Shown here: positions 49,672 through 58,951 of the stretch, in pieces
Position numbering within the stretch: the stretch's first letter is position 1
Layout: every line of letters starts with the position of its first letter
NCBI RefSeq assembly: GCF_003086795.1
Contig: NZ_CP026003.1
Coordinates: 2,530,579-2,594,578 of the forward strand
Direction: 5' to 3'
From: Stenotrophomonas sp. SAU14A_NAIMI4_5
GTDB taxonomy: Bacteria; Pseudomonadota; Gammaproteobacteria; Xanthomonadales; Xanthomonadaceae
DNA length: 64,000 nt
Position numbers and translations under genes: made by a program
The notes under the pieces: generated by a model
Database searches by the model: none
Seen by the model: the letters and a program-made list of their open reading frames with translations, nothing else
Told to the model about the DNA's origin: nothing

Positions 49672-49744
49672 CATGGCGGGACTGTCCCGCCATGTCCCCC
49701 TGCCAGGATGGCGGGGGTCCATGGATGGACCCGGCGGAGCCGGG
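49672..49744 (+). promoter_or_regulatory. flp leader with overlapping hairpins presenting GGA loops
   Basis: Hairpin 1 is CATGGCGGGA/TCCCGCCATG with a CTG loop (49672-49694). Hairpin 2 (49696-49717) has stem CCCCC-GCC/GGC-GGGGG and loop AGGAT. Hairpin 3 (49715-49732) has stem GGGTCC/GGACCC and loop ATGGAT. Hairpin 4 (49730-49744) has stem CCCGGC/GCCGGG and loop GGA. Hairpins 2 to 4 share bases, so neighbours exclude each other. GGA in a hairpin loop is the CsrA/RsmA binding signature. Confidence 0.55.
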
Positions 49745-49801
49745 CGCCCATTCAACCTGGGTAATACACGTAAACCTGACTGGTATAGGGAGACAACCGT
49801 C

Positions 49802-49996
49802 ATGAACGCATCGATCCGCAAGTTCCTCAACGAAGAAGACGGCGTGACCGCGCTGGAATATGGCCTGCTGGCAGCGGTTATTGCCGGCGTGATCATCGCC
49901 ATCGGCGGCAAGGAGATCACCGACTTTTTCCAGAAACTCTTCTCGAACCTGACCGATCTGGCTGACAAGGCCGCCGGCGTCGGCGCCGGCGGGTAA
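49802..49996 (+). CDS. flp: Flp-family type IVb pilin
   Basis: 64 residues from the ATG at 49802, with AGGGAGA upstream. Prepilin leader MNASIRKFLNEEDG is cleaved after Gly14, giving VTALEYGLLAAVIAGVIIAIGG with Glu at position 5 of the mature pilin and the Flp Glu-Tyr pair. It is the structural subunit of the Tad pilus. First gene of the locus; about 110 bases before tadV, with a GC-rich hairpin between (GCGGCC/GGCCGC) that could reduce read-through. Confidence 0.93.
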   Translation: MNASIRKFLNEEDGVTALEYGLLAAVIAGVIIAIGGKEITDFFQKLFSNLTDLADKAAGVGAGG

Positions 49997-50105
49997 CTCG
50001 CCGCCACGGTCCGCACGCGGCCCACGCGGCCGCGGCTGCGGATCGCTGAAAGAACTGAAAGTGCTGAAACAGAAACGGTCCATTGATGGACGCTGAGGGT
50101 GTGGG

Positions 50106-50651
50106 ATGACGTTACTGGGGCTGTTGGCCATGGGTGTGAGCCTGCGCATCGCGATCAGCGATCTGTATGCCCGCCGTGTCCCCAATGCCTGGCTGGTCGG
50201 AGCGTGCGCGCTTGCCCTCCCGTTGATTGTCGCCGGTCAGTTTTCCGGCCCGCACCTGCCATGGTGGGGGCACCTGCTGGGCGCCGCGCTGGGGCTGGCA
50301 TCGCTGCTGCCTTTCTACGCGCTCGGCTGGATGGGTGCCGGTGACGTCAAGTTCTTCGCCGTGCTGGGGTTGCTGCTGGGCTGGAACGCCCTGCTGCCGA
50401 TCTGGATCGCCGCAAGCCTGGTGGCAGGCCTGCACTCGATTCTGGTGATCAGCACGCGACGGCTGATGCCCTGGGTATCGCCACGCCTGCAACTGCACTG
50501 CGCGCGATGGAGCGCACACTGGCAGGCGCGCCCGGCCATCAAGGACATGCACCTCGCCCGCCAGGGACGCCAGGGCATCCCCTATGCCGCCTATCTCGCC
50601 TTCGCCGCCATCGGCTGGGTCGCGGCCTCGACCCTGGGAGTACTGCCATGA
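50106..50651 (+). CDS. tadV: Prepilin peptidase TadV/CpaA
   Basis: 181 residues with about five hydrophobic segments. The two catalytic aspartates of this family are Asp19 in ISDLYARRVPN and Asp80 in WMGAGDVKFF. It cleaves the leader of Flp and the TadE-like pseudopilin. Overlaps the next gene by four bases (ATGA). Confidence 0.9.
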   Translation: MTLLGLLAMGVSLRIAISDLYARRVPNAWLVGACALALPLIVAGQFSGPHLPWWGHLLGAALGLASLLPFYALGWMGAGDVKFFAVLGLLLGWNALLPIWIAASLVAGLHSILVISTRRLMPWVSPRLQLHCARWSAHWQARPAIKDMHLARQGRQGIPYAAYLAFAAIGWVAASTLGVLP

Positions 50652-51118
50652 AGACGATCCGATCCCAACGCGGCGTCATCACCGTCGAGTACGCACTGAT
50701 GATGATGCTCGGCTTCCTTCCGCTGCTGATGCTCACCTTTTCCGGCGTGATGATCATGGCCGCGCAGCAGACGCTGGCGACCGCATCGGCCGAAGGCGCG
50801 CGCGCATCGCTGCGCTTCGGCAGCACCGCCGAACGTCGCGTCGCCGCATGCTCGGCCGCACGCCGCTCGATGCAATGGCTGCTGCGCTTCTCGGGCCAGG
50901 AGCCTGACTGCAGCGCGGCCAGCAGCAGCGGCACCATCGTGGTCTCGCCGCCGGCGGCGTGCAGCGGCCTGGCCAGCGCGCAGTGCGTGACCGTCACGGT
51001 CAGCTACGACTATTCCAGCCACCCCTTCCTTCCCGGCACCGGCACGCTGTACGGCTGGGTGATGAAGGCCCCGATCCGCAGCGTTGCGGTCGCCCAGCTC
51101 GATCTCGGCAGCAACTGA
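50648..51118 (+). CDS. tadE: TadE-family pseudopilin
   Basis: 156 residues from the ATG at 50648. N-terminus MKTIRSQRGVITVEYALMMMLGFLPLLML has the TadE/TadF leader (RG-VITVEYA) and one hydrophobic helix; the rest is periplasmic with several Cys (VAACSAARRS, PDCSAA, ACSG). Minor pilin of the Tad system. It could equally be labelled TadF. Confidence 0.85.
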   Translation: MKTIRSQRGVITVEYALMMMLGFLPLLMLTFSGVMIMAAQQTLATASAEGARASLRFGSTAERRVAACSAARRSMQWLLRFSGQEPDCSAASSSGTIVVSPPAACSGLASAQCVTVTVSYDYSSHPFLPGTGTLYGWVMKAPIRSVAVAQLDLGSN

Positions 51119-51142
51119 CGATCGGTTTCAGGAGATGGTTCC

Positions 51143-52180
51143 ATGCTCAAGTTGACCCGCATCGCCGCCGTCGCACTGATCGCCCTGGCCGCGCTGCTTG
51201 CGGTGGTGGCGTTCATGGTGGGGCGCAAGCCCGCCACCACGGCGACCGCGCCCATGGCGGCCTCGACCACCGACGCACGCACCATCACCGTGGTGGAAGC
51301 CGTGGCACGACTGCCGGCCGGCGAACCGATCCGCGCCGATGGCGTACGCCTGGCGCAACGCACCAGCGCCGAACCGGGCGCCTCGTCCGACCTGGCCGCG
51401 GTGCTCGGCAAGGTGCCGGTGCAGGACATCGCCGAGGGCACCACGGTCAGCCGTGGCCTGCTAGCGCAGGGTTTCTCGCTGCAGCTTCGCCCCGGCGAGC
51501 GCGCGTTGGCGGTGCCGGTCGATGAGCTGGTGGGTGCGGGCAACCGCATCCTGCCGGGCGATTTCGTCGATGTCTTCCTCAACCTGCGCAGCGCCAACAA
51601 CAGCACGAACGGCAAGCCGGAACCGGCGCAGACCCGCCTGCTGCTGTCCCGCCTGCGCGTGCTCAGCTACGGCCAGCAGGACATCGCCGTGGACACGGCC
51701 CAGGCCGGCACGGAAAACAGCGGCAGCGCGCAGGGCGACGACCCGCGAGCCGACGACATCACCGGCAGCGCCAGCACGGGCAGCCGCAGCGACACCGCCC
51801 AGCCTGCACGCAGCGCGGTGCTGGCGGTGCCGGTGGACGAAGCCAACCGCCTGCTGCTGGGCGCGCAGCAGGGCAAGCTGTTCCTGGCGCTGCGCAACCC
51901 GGCCGATGCCGGCCTGCCCGACATTGCCCTGTTCCCGCAGGCACGCGGCGTGCTGGATCCGCTGCGCGGCCTCGACAGCGAACAACAGGAAGCGCTGCAG
52001 CGCCCCGAGAACAATGCCTACGCCGGCATCGACGGCGATGGCCTGGCCGGCGGCGCAGCCCGACCGCGGCCGGTGGCCGAGACGACGACGCGCCCGGCCG
52101 CACCGCGCCGCGCCGCCGCGCGCCCGGCCGGCATCGAGATCATCCGTGGCGACAGTGCAGCCCCCCGCGGTTCCCTTTGA
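51143..52180 (+). CDS. cpaB: Flp pilus assembly protein CpaB/RcpC
   Basis: 345 residues. Signal/anchor helix at 5-25, then a SAF-like domain (VVEAVARLPAGEPIRADGVRLAQ) and the RcpC region (LRPGERALAVPVDELVGAGNRILPGDFVDVFLNLR). The C-terminal 50 residues are Pro/Ala/Arg-rich. It works in the periplasm with the secretin. Starts 24 bases after tadE. Confidence 0.9.
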   Translation: MLKLTRIAAVALIALAALLAVVAFMVGRKPATTATAPMAASTTDARTITVVEAVARLPAGEPIRADGVRLAQRTSAEPGASSDLAAVLGKVPVQDIAEGTTVSRGLLAQGFSLQLRPGERALAVPVDELVGAGNRILPGDFVDVFLNLRSANNSTNGKPEPAQTRLLLSRLRVLSYGQQDIAVDTAQAGTENSGSAQGDDPRADDITGSASTGSRSDTAQPARSAVLAVPVDEANRLLLGAQQGKLFLALRNPADAGLPDIALFPQARGVLDPLRGLDSEQQEALQRPENNAYAGIDGDGLAGGAARPRPVAETTTRPAAPRRAAARPAGIEIIRGDSAAPRGSL

Positions 52181-52198
52181 CCTGCCCCGAGACCTTCC

Positions 52199-53557
52199 AT
52201 GACCGTACATCGCCCGCATCCCCGCCCGACCGCCCGCCAACGCTGGCTGGCCCTGCTGCTGGTGCTGCTGGCGCCCGGCACGGGCGTGGCGGCAGATGAG
52301 CTGGTGCTGCAGGCCCGCGAGCAGCGTCCTTGGACGCTGCCGGCCGATCTCGAACGGGTGGCGATCGCCGATCCGGGCGTGGCCGACGTGGTGATGCTGC
52401 GCGGCCAGCGCCAGGCACTGCTGGTCGGCAAGGCGCCCGGCACCACCACCCTGCTGCTGTGGCACAAGAAGCAGGGCGAGCCGCAGCGCCTGCAGGTGCG
52501 CGTACAGAGCGCCGTGCAGGGCGCCGCGGATGCCGGCCGCAACGGCCTGGTGTTCACCCAGCAGGACCAGCAGGGACTGCTGCAGGGAAGCAGCGACAGC
52601 ATGCTGACCCACATGCAGGAGCAGAAGACCGCGGCCATGGCCCTGGGCAAGGACGGCATGCTGGCCGACGCCTCCACCATCGCCAGTGGCGGCGTGGTGC
52701 AGGTGGAAGTGAAGGTGGTCGAGTTCAACAAGACCGCACTGAAGCAGATCGGCATCAGCTTCCAGAACCGCAACGGTGGCTTCGCCTACGGCTTCGCCCG
52801 CCCCGGCGGCATCCTGCCGGGCAACACCGGCGTGTTGCCGGGAATGGCGGAAGGCGGCAGCAGCAATGAAGCAGAGTCGCCGATCTCCTCCGCGTTCCGG
52901 TTGGTGTTCGGCTCGACCAAGGGCCTGTGGAATGCCGACGTCGACCTGCTGCAGAGCAATGGCATGGCCCGCGTCCTGGCCGAGCCGACCCTGGTTGCAC
53001 TGTCCGGCCAGAGCGCGAGCTTCCTGGCCGGCGGCGAGCTGCCGATTCTCGAGCCGCAAGGCCTGGGCACCACCACCGTCACCTACAAGCCCTTCGGCAT
53101 CGGCCTGACCGTCACCCCCACCGTGCTGTCGCCCAACCGCATCGCACTGAAGGTGGCACCGGAGGCCAGCGACCTCGACTACACCAACGCCATCGCCCTC
53201 AATGGCGTGCAGATCCCCTCGATCAGCACGCGCCGCGCCGACACCACGGTCGAGCTGGGCGACGGCGAAAGCTTCGTCATCGGCGGCCTGGTCAGTTCAA
53301 CGGTCGCGTCCACGGTGAACAAGATTCCGATGCTGGGCGATCTGCCGATCATCGGCTCGTTCTTCCGCAACCTCGACTACAAGCGCCAGGACAAGGAGCT
53401 GGTGATCATCGTCACCCCGCGCCTGGTGCAGCCGCTGGCCCGCAACACCGAACTGCCGCTGCCCGGCGACCGCGAGTCGCGCCCGCACATGCCCGAATGG
53501 GGTGCGTGGCTGCTGGGCCCGGTCAGCCAGGACCCGGTGCCAGGCTTCTCGCGCTGA
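52199..53557 (+). CDS. cpaC: Tad secretin CpaC/RcpA
   Basis: 452 residues. Signal peptide ends near GVAA-DE. An N-terminal pilus/secretin domain (LPADLERVAIADPGVADVVMLRGQRQALLVGKAPGTTTLLLW) is followed by the secretin core (about 150-415: VEVKVVEFNKTALKQIGI, VLAEPTLVALSGQSASFLAGGELPI, VTPTVLSPNRIALKVAPEAS, GESFVIGGLVSS). It forms the outer-membrane channel for the Flp pilus. Starts 18 bases after cpaB. Confidence 0.92.
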   Translation: MTVHRPHPRPTARQRWLALLLVLLAPGTGVAADELVLQAREQRPWTLPADLERVAIADPGVADVVMLRGQRQALLVGKAPGTTTLLLWHKKQGEPQRLQVRVQSAVQGAADAGRNGLVFTQQDQQGLLQGSSDSMLTHMQEQKTAAMALGKDGMLADASTIASGGVVQVEVKVVEFNKTALKQIGISFQNRNGGFAYGFARPGGILPGNTGVLPGMAEGGSSNEAESPISSAFRLVFGSTKGLWNADVDLLQSNGMARVLAEPTLVALSGQSASFLAGGELPILEPQGLGTTTVTYKPFGIGLTVTPTVLSPNRIALKVAPEASDLDYTNAIALNGVQIPSISTRRADTTVELGDGESFVIGGLVSSTVASTVNKIPMLGDLPIIGSFFRNLDYKRQDKELVIIVTPRLVQPLARNTELPLPGDRESRPHMPEWGAWLLGPVSQDPVPGFSR

Positions 53558-53626
53558 CCCGATGCTGCCGACCCCACGCCCATGCCCTACGCCACCGCCC
53601 AGCCACTGCATGCCACGGGACCAGCG

Positions 53627-54838
53627 ATGAACCTGGTCCTGTACGGTATTGATCGTGAACTGCTGCCGCGGCTGGCGCTGCGGCTGCCGGCATCGGCGGT
53701 GCTGCACTGGCAGGACAGCACGCAGCCGACCTCGGCACAGGACCTGCAGCGGGGTGCCAACAGCCTGGTGCTGCTCGACTTCCGCCCGGAATACGCCGCG
53801 TCTTCAACCGTGCTGGCCGAGCAGCTGCAGCAGACCCAGCCCGATCTGAACCTGATGGCCGTGGGCGCCACCGGCACCGGCCAGGTGGAAGGCGTGGTGA
53901 TGGCCCTGCGCGCCGGTCTGCGCGATGTGCTCGACCTGGACAGCGACAACGGCGCAATCGAAACCGCCCTGCGTCGGGCGCTCTCCCCGCGCACCGCCGC
54001 CGCCCCGCAACCGTCGCACCGCGCGCGGTTCGTGCTGCTGCTTGGCGTCCGCGCCGGCGTCGGCACCAGCACCCTGGCCGCACATCTGGCCGTGCTCGCC
54101 CAGCAGCAGCGCAGCCATGCGGGCGACGATGCCACGGGAACCGACGGCCTGCTGATGGAGCTGGCGCAGCCGGCGGGCGATCTCGCGCTGTACCTCAACC
54201 TCGACAGCCGCTTCCACTACGAAGATGCGCTGCGCAACGCCAGCCGCATCGACGCCACGCTCGCACGCACCGCAATGGCCCGGCACACCAGCGGCCTGGT
54301 CCTGCTCGACCGCGCCAGCGGCAGCGATGCGGTGCCGCCCTCCGATCCCGGCGCGCTGCTGCAGCGCCTGCGCGGGGTCTTCACGAGCGTGCTCTGCGAT
54401 GCCGGCGGTTGCCCGCTGCGCCAGCTGCCGCCGCTGCTGCTGGAACAGGCCGACGAGATCTGGCTGGTGGCCGACACCGCCATCGCCACCCTGGTCTCGC
54501 TCGACCATGCCCTCAAGCACCTGAGCGGACAGCGTGAACGCGAAAGCCGGCTGCAGCTGGTGGTCAACCGTCATGACGAACACAGCGGCCTGACCCCCGA
54601 ACAGATCGCACGCCGCTTCGAACTGCCGCTGCTGGCCACCCTGCCCGAGCGCCCGCGCGTGCGGGCCGCGGCCAGCCACGGCCATCTGCTGCTGCAGGAT
54701 GCCCCGCGCGATCCGTACCTGCGCGCCCTCGCCCCGCTGGTGGCGCGGCTGGACCCGGCCGCCGGCCCGGCCCTGCCGCCCGGCCTGCGGGAAAGACTTG
54801 CCCTTGCCCTGGGTGGAACGCCATGGAAGACAAAGTGA
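53627..54838 (+). CDS. tadZ: TadZ/CpaE-family ParA-like localisation protein
   Basis: 403 residues from the ATG at 53627. An N-terminal receiver-like region (1-120) precedes an atypical ParA/MinD domain with LLLGVRAGVGTSTLAAHLA (140-155). The deviant Walker A lysine is absent (VRAGVGTST), as in many TadZ proteins, so ATP hydrolysis may be lost. It positions the Tad machine at the cell envelope. Its 3' end overlaps tadA by 16 bases. Confidence 0.85.
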   Translation: MNLVLYGIDRELLPRLALRLPASAVLHWQDSTQPTSAQDLQRGANSLVLLDFRPEYAASSTVLAEQLQQTQPDLNLMAVGATGTGQVEGVVMALRAGLRDVLDLDSDNGAIETALRRALSPRTAAAPQPSHRARFVLLLGVRAGVGTSTLAAHLAVLAQQQRSHAGDDATGTDGLLMELAQPAGDLALYLNLDSRFHYEDALRNASRIDATLARTAMARHTSGLVLLDRASGSDAVPPSDPGALLQRLRGVFTSVLCDAGGCPLRQLPPLLLEQADEIWLVADTAIATLVSLDHALKHLSGQRERESRLQLVVNRHDEHSGLTPEQIARRFELPLLATLPERPRVRAAASHGHLLLQDAPRDPYLRALAPLVARLDPAAGPALPPGLRERLALALGGTPWKTK

Positions 54839-56172
54839 CCCTGTTTCCCAATGCCATGGCGCGCGTTGTGCTGCCTGACAGCGCACCTGCCAGCCCGCCG
54901 TTCGCGCAGACCGAGCAGTACCAGAAGGTGCTGTCGGCCGCGCATGAGCACCTGCTCAACAGCATCGAAGACGAGCGGATCGACATCGACTCCTGGGCGC
55001 CGGACACCATCGCGCGCTGGGTGCAGGTGCAGACCGTCAGCTTCATCCAGGAATGGCGCATCCCCATCAACGAGGAGGAGATGCAGGCCGTCGCCCAGGG
55101 GCTGGTGAAGGAGCTCACCGGTTTCGGCCCGCTGGATGACCTGCTGCACGACCCGACGATCGAGGACATCCTGATCAACGGCTTCAAGGACGTGCATGTT
55201 TCGCAGGGCGGCGTGCTGCGGCGCGCGACCCAGCGTTTCACCGACGACACCCACCTGCTGCGCATCCTGCGCCGCATCCTGGCCCCGATCGGCCGCCGCC
55301 TGGATGATTCCAATCCGATGGTGGATGCGCGCCTGCCCAACGGCGGCCGCCTCAACGCCATCATCTCGCCGCTGGCCGTGGACGGGCCGATGGTGTCCAT
55401 CCGCAAGTTCCGCAAGGATCCCTTCACCCCGGACGAGCTGCTGGCCAAGGGCACCTTCGACGCACCGATGCAGGCGCTGATCAAGGCCATGGTGCTGGGC
55501 CGCTGCAACATCCTGGTCTCCGGCGGCACCAGTTCGGGCAAGACCTCGCTGCTGAACGCGCTGACCAGCTACGTGCCGGAAACCGAGCGCGTCATCACCG
55601 TGGAAGACACCGCCGAGCTGTCGCTGAACCACCCGCACGTGGTGCGCCTGGAAAGCCGCGTGGGCGGTGCCGATGGCCATGGTGCGGTCGGCATCCGCGA
55701 CCTGGTGCGCAACAGCCTGCGCATGCGCCCGGACCGTATCGTGGTGGGCGAGGTGCGTGGCGCCGAAGTGCTGGAGATGCTGCAGGCGATGAACACCGGC
55801 CATGACGGTTCGATGGCCACCATCCACGCCAACTCGCCGCGCGACTGCCTGTACCGCATCGAGATGCTGGCTGGCTTTGCCGGCTTCCAGGGCAGCGAGG
55901 ACAGCCTGCGCCGGCAGATCGCCAGCGCGATCGACTTCATCGTGCAGATCGCGCGACTGCCCAGTGGCCGCCGCGTCCTGGTGTCCATCACCGAGATCAC
56001 CGGGGTCAGCGACAACCTGATCACCACCCAGGAGATGTTCCGCCACGAAGTGCAGGTGGACGCGAACGGGGCAGAGGTCAACCGCTGGATCGGCCTCGGC
56101 TTCCAGCCCCATTCGCGCAAGCTGGAGCCGTTCCGTCAGCAGCTGCGCGAGTCGCTGTACGGAGATTTCTGA
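54823..56172 (+). CDS. tadA: Tad pilus assembly/retraction ATPase TadA/CpaF
   Basis: 449 residues. Type II/IV secretion ATPase: Walker A SGGTSSGKTS (233-242), Asp box ITVEDTAEL, Walker B/His region RMRPDRIVVGEVRGAE and GHDGSMATIHANSPRDCLYRIE. It powers Flp pilus assembly at the cytoplasmic face with TadB and TadC. Confidence 0.95.
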   Translation: MEDKVTLFPNAMARVVLPDSAPASPPFAQTEQYQKVLSAAHEHLLNSIEDERIDIDSWAPDTIARWVQVQTVSFIQEWRIPINEEEMQAVAQGLVKELTGFGPLDDLLHDPTIEDILINGFKDVHVSQGGVLRRATQRFTDDTHLLRILRRILAPIGRRLDDSNPMVDARLPNGGRLNAIISPLAVDGPMVSIRKFRKDPFTPDELLAKGTFDAPMQALIKAMVLGRCNILVSGGTSSGKTSLLNALTSYVPETERVITVEDTAELSLNHPHVVRLESRVGGADGHGAVGIRDLVRNSLRMRPDRIVVGEVRGAEVLEMLQAMNTGHDGSMATIHANSPRDCLYRIEMLAGFAGFQGSEDSLRRQIASAIDFIVQIARLPSGRRVLVSITEITGVSDNLITTQEMFRHEVQVDANGAEVNRWIGLGFQPHSRKLEPFRQQLRESLYGDF

Positions 56173-56173
56173 G

Positions 56174-57106
56174 ATGGGCACCGCCGCGCTCCTGCTGCTG
56201 AGCATCGTCGCCGTTCTGCTGGCTGCGGCCGTGTGGCTGTGGGGCTCCGCGCACGGCCGCGAGCAGCGCCAGGCCTCGCTGCAGCACGCCGAACAGCAGC
56301 TCGGCCGCGGTGGCAGTGCGCCGCCGCCAGCGGCCGACCCCGCACGTACCGCGCCCGCAGCAGCCAAGCGCGCCCTGCCCTGGGACGCCTTCCTGCAGCG
56401 TGCCGGCCTGGAGCCGGGCTGGAAGCTGCCGCTGCTGCTGCTCGTGCCGGGCATCGCGCTTTCCGTCGTCGCCGTGATGCGCCTTGGCACGCTGTGGATG
56501 TTCCCGCTCACGCTGGGCCTGTACCTGCTCGGCTGCGGGCTGTGGATCGTCCGCCGCACCACCCGCCTGCGTGCACGCCTGCTGCACCAGCTGCCGGATT
56601 TCCTCGACAACCTTGTGCGCCTGACCGCGCTCGGCAACAGCCTGCAGATGGCCTTCCAGACCGCGTCGGTGCAGACCACCGCGCCGCTGCGCGGCATGCT
56701 CGACACCACCGTGCGCTACGCGCGCAGCGGCATGGATCTTGACCGTGCGCTGGGCCTGGCCGCGCAGCCCTACCAGATGGACGTGCTCAAGGTACTTGCG
56801 GTGGTGATCGGCGTCAGCGTGCGCATCGGCGGACGTTCCGACCAGATCCTGCAGCGCATGGGCGATTTCATGCGCGACCTCGAGCAGGCGCAGCAGGAAC
56901 TGGCGGCAACCACCTCGGAAACGCGGATGTCGGCCTGGGTGCTGGGCCTGCTGCCGCCGGCCTGCGCTGTGCTGATGGCGATCAGCAGTCCGGATTTCTT
57001 CCAGCCCGTGTTGCACGACCCGCTGGGCCACAAGGTGTTGTTGATGGCCCTCGGCCTGGAGCTGGTCGGTGGATTCCTGCTGTATCGACTGGCGCGCTCG
57101 CTATGA
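56174..57106 (+). CDS. tadB: Tad inner-membrane platform protein TadB
   Basis: 310 residues. One N-terminal helix, two central ones (LPLLLLVPGIALSVVAVMRL, MFPLTLGLYLLGCGLWIV), then a GspF-like domain (LLHQLPDFLDNLVRLTALGNSLQMAFQTA) and C-terminal helices. It starts one base after the tadA stop and forms the platform with TadC. Confidence 0.9.
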   Translation: MGTAALLLLSIVAVLLAAAVWLWGSAHGREQRQASLQHAEQQLGRGGSAPPPAADPARTAPAAAKRALPWDAFLQRAGLEPGWKLPLLLLVPGIALSVVAVMRLGTLWMFPLTLGLYLLGCGLWIVRRTTRLRARLLHQLPDFLDNLVRLTALGNSLQMAFQTASVQTTAPLRGMLDTTVRYARSGMDLDRALGLAAQPYQMDVLKVLAVVIGVSVRIGGRSDQILQRMGDFMRDLEQAQQELAATTSETRMSAWVLGLLPPACAVLMAISSPDFFQPVLHDPLGHKVLLMALGLELVGGFLLYRLARSL

Positions 57107-57134
57107 CCACGCATCTGTACCCGGGAGACCTGCG

Positions 57135-58064
57135 ATGAGCGCCGCCACCTGGTGGATGCTGGCCCTGCTGGTGCTGGCCGCAGGCGTGGCCCTGCTCGGC
57201 CTCGGTGGCTGGGTGCGTGGCAACCGCGAAGCGCGCACCTCCGCGACCCTGCAGACCGCACTGCGCCCGCGTGACGCCGCACCGCCGGAGCCCGCGCCTG
57301 CGCGCGACTCCTTCGGCTGGCTGCAGCAGCTCGGGCAGGTGTTTGCCGGTGGCCGTCTGGAAGCCGCGCTGCTGGCCAATGAGGACCGGCTGTTGCTCGA
57401 CCTCGCCGGCTGGAACACGCGACGTGGCACCGCCATCTACCTCGCCCTGCGCCTGATGCTCGCGGTGCTGGTGCTGGTGGCCGCACTGGCAATGAGTGAT
57501 GCCACCGGCGTGTCACGCCTGATGGTGGTCATCGCTGCGCTGGCGGCGGGACTGCTGCTGCCGAAGTTCGCGCTGTCCAGCTGGGTGTCGCGGCGGCGCC
57601 GCGCGGTATCCAACGAACTGCCGCTGCTGATCGACCTGCTGCGCCTGCTGCAGGGCGTGGGGTTCAGCATGGACCAGAGCCTGCAGACGCTGGGTGACAA
57701 GCTGCGCGATGCGCTGCCCGTGCTGGGCCGCGAGATCCAGGAAGCAAACACCGCCTATTCGCTGGGCCGCACGCGCGCACAGTCGCTGCGCCGCCTCAGT
57801 GAAGTCTACGGTGATGACGATCTGTCCAGCCTCGTGCAGCTGATCCTGCAGGTGCATGCGCATGGCGGCGCGGTGCAGGAACCGCTGCGGCAGTTCAGCG
57901 CGCGCCTGCGCGAACAGCGCCGCAATACGCTGAAGGAAAAGGTCGGAAAGCTCTCGGTGAAGATGACCGTGGTGATGATGCTGACCCTGCTGCCGGCGCT
58001 GATGCTGGTGCTTGCCGGCCCTGCGCTGGTGGCGCTGGCCAATACCTTGACCAAGATGGGATGA
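57135..58064 (+). CDS. tadC: Tad inner-membrane platform protein TadC
   Basis: 309 residues from the ATG at 57135, preceded by GGGAGA. N-terminal helix 7-28, two central helices, a GspF-like domain (ELPLLIDLLRLLQGVGFSMDQSLQTLGDKL) and a C-terminal pair (KMTVVMMLTLLPALMLVLAGPALVALAN). Overlaps tadD by four bases. Confidence 0.9.
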   Translation: MSAATWWMLALLVLAAGVALLGLGGWVRGNREARTSATLQTALRPRDAAPPEPAPARDSFGWLQQLGQVFAGGRLEAALLANEDRLLLDLAGWNTRRGTAIYLALRLMLAVLVLVAALAMSDATGVSRLMVVIAALAAGLLLPKFALSSWVSRRRRAVSNELPLLIDLLRLLQGVGFSMDQSLQTLGDKLRDALPVLGREIQEANTAYSLGRTRAQSLRRLSEVYGDDDLSSLVQLILQVHAHGGAVQEPLRQFSARLREQRRNTLKEKVGKLSVKMTVVMMLTLLPALMLVLAGPALVALANTLTKMG

Positions 58065-58951
58065 ACCTCATGCCTGCGCTTCGCCCCGCCTACCTGCTGT
58101 GCGCCCTGGCCGTGCTCGCCGGCTGCGCCTCCACCACCCCGGCCTATCGCCAGGGGCCCAGCCTGGCCGAGCCGACGCCGGCACCGCAGGACAGCCGCAA
58201 CACCTACCTGGAACTGATCGCGCGCATGCAGCAGCAGGGCGCGTGGTTTGCCTCGCTGGCCCATGTCGATGCCTATCGGCAGCGCTTCGGCGATGCGCCC
58301 GCGTTGCGCCTGCTGCAGGCCGACGCCCTGCGCGAGACCGGCCAGGCCGACGCAGCCGCCGACATCTATCGCAGCCTCGATTCCGGCGCCCAGGCCGCCG
58401 CTGCCGCGCATGGCCTGGGCCTCATCGCGGCACGCCGCAACGATGATGCCGCCAGCGAACTGGCGCTGGCGCGCGCTACCCGCCTGCAGCCGTTGAACAC
58501 CGACTACCTCGGCGACCTGGGCTATGCGCGCCTGCGTGCCGGCCAGCTGGAGCAGGCACGCGAACCGCTGGCCAAGGCGCTGGAGCTGCAGCCTGGCAAT
58601 GCCAAGGCGACCGCCAACCTGGCGCTGTGGGCCGTGCTGCGCGGTGATGCGGCCACGGCCGAGCGGCTGGCGGCGCAGGCCCAGCTCAGCCCGGACGTAC
58701 AGCGCAGCATCAGCGAGCAGGCGCAGCAGATCCGCGCACGCTGGCAGCAGCGTGACGCCGCACGCAGCACGCCGGCCACCGCGCCCGTTGCAGCGGCGCG
58801 CACCGCCATGCCCACGCGCGTGGCCGTCCCCGGCCGCATTGCCGCCGAAACGCCACGCAGCGACCGCGAGGATCGCCTCGCCCCGCGCCTGCCGCCGTCC
58901 ATGCTCGAACGCTTCGGCAGTGCCGACCACCCCACCGGGAACACGCCATGA
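58061..58951 (+). CDS. tadD: Tad pilotin/TPR lipoprotein TadD
   Basis: 296 residues. Lipoprotein signal LAVLAGCAS (Cys22), then TPR-type repeats (about 70-230: AALRLLQADALRETGQADAAADIYRSL, DLGYARLRAGQLEQAREPLAKALELQPGNAKATANLALW). The C-terminus is Arg/Ala/Pro-rich. TadD helps place and assemble the secretin. Overlaps the DUF3613 gene by four bases. Confidence 0.88.
   Translation: MNLMPALRPAYLLCALAVLAGCASTTPAYRQGPSLAEPTPAPQDSRNTYLELIARMQQQGAWFASLAHVDAYRQRFGDAPALRLLQADALRETGQADAAADIYRSLDSGAQAAAAAHGLGLIAARRNDDAASELALARATRLQPLNTDYLGDLGYARLRAGQLEQAREPLAKALELQPGNAKATANLALWAVLRGDAATAERLAAQAQLSPDVQRSISEQAQQIRARWQQRDAARSTPATAPVAAARTAMPTRVAVPGRIAAETPRSDREDRLAPRLPPSMLERFGSADHPTGNTP

Noticed and set aside
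49308..49751. A 147-codon minus-strand frame upstream of flp
   Set aside because: No recognisable domain or start signal; it lies in the low-GC regulatory stretch and crosses the hairpin leader.
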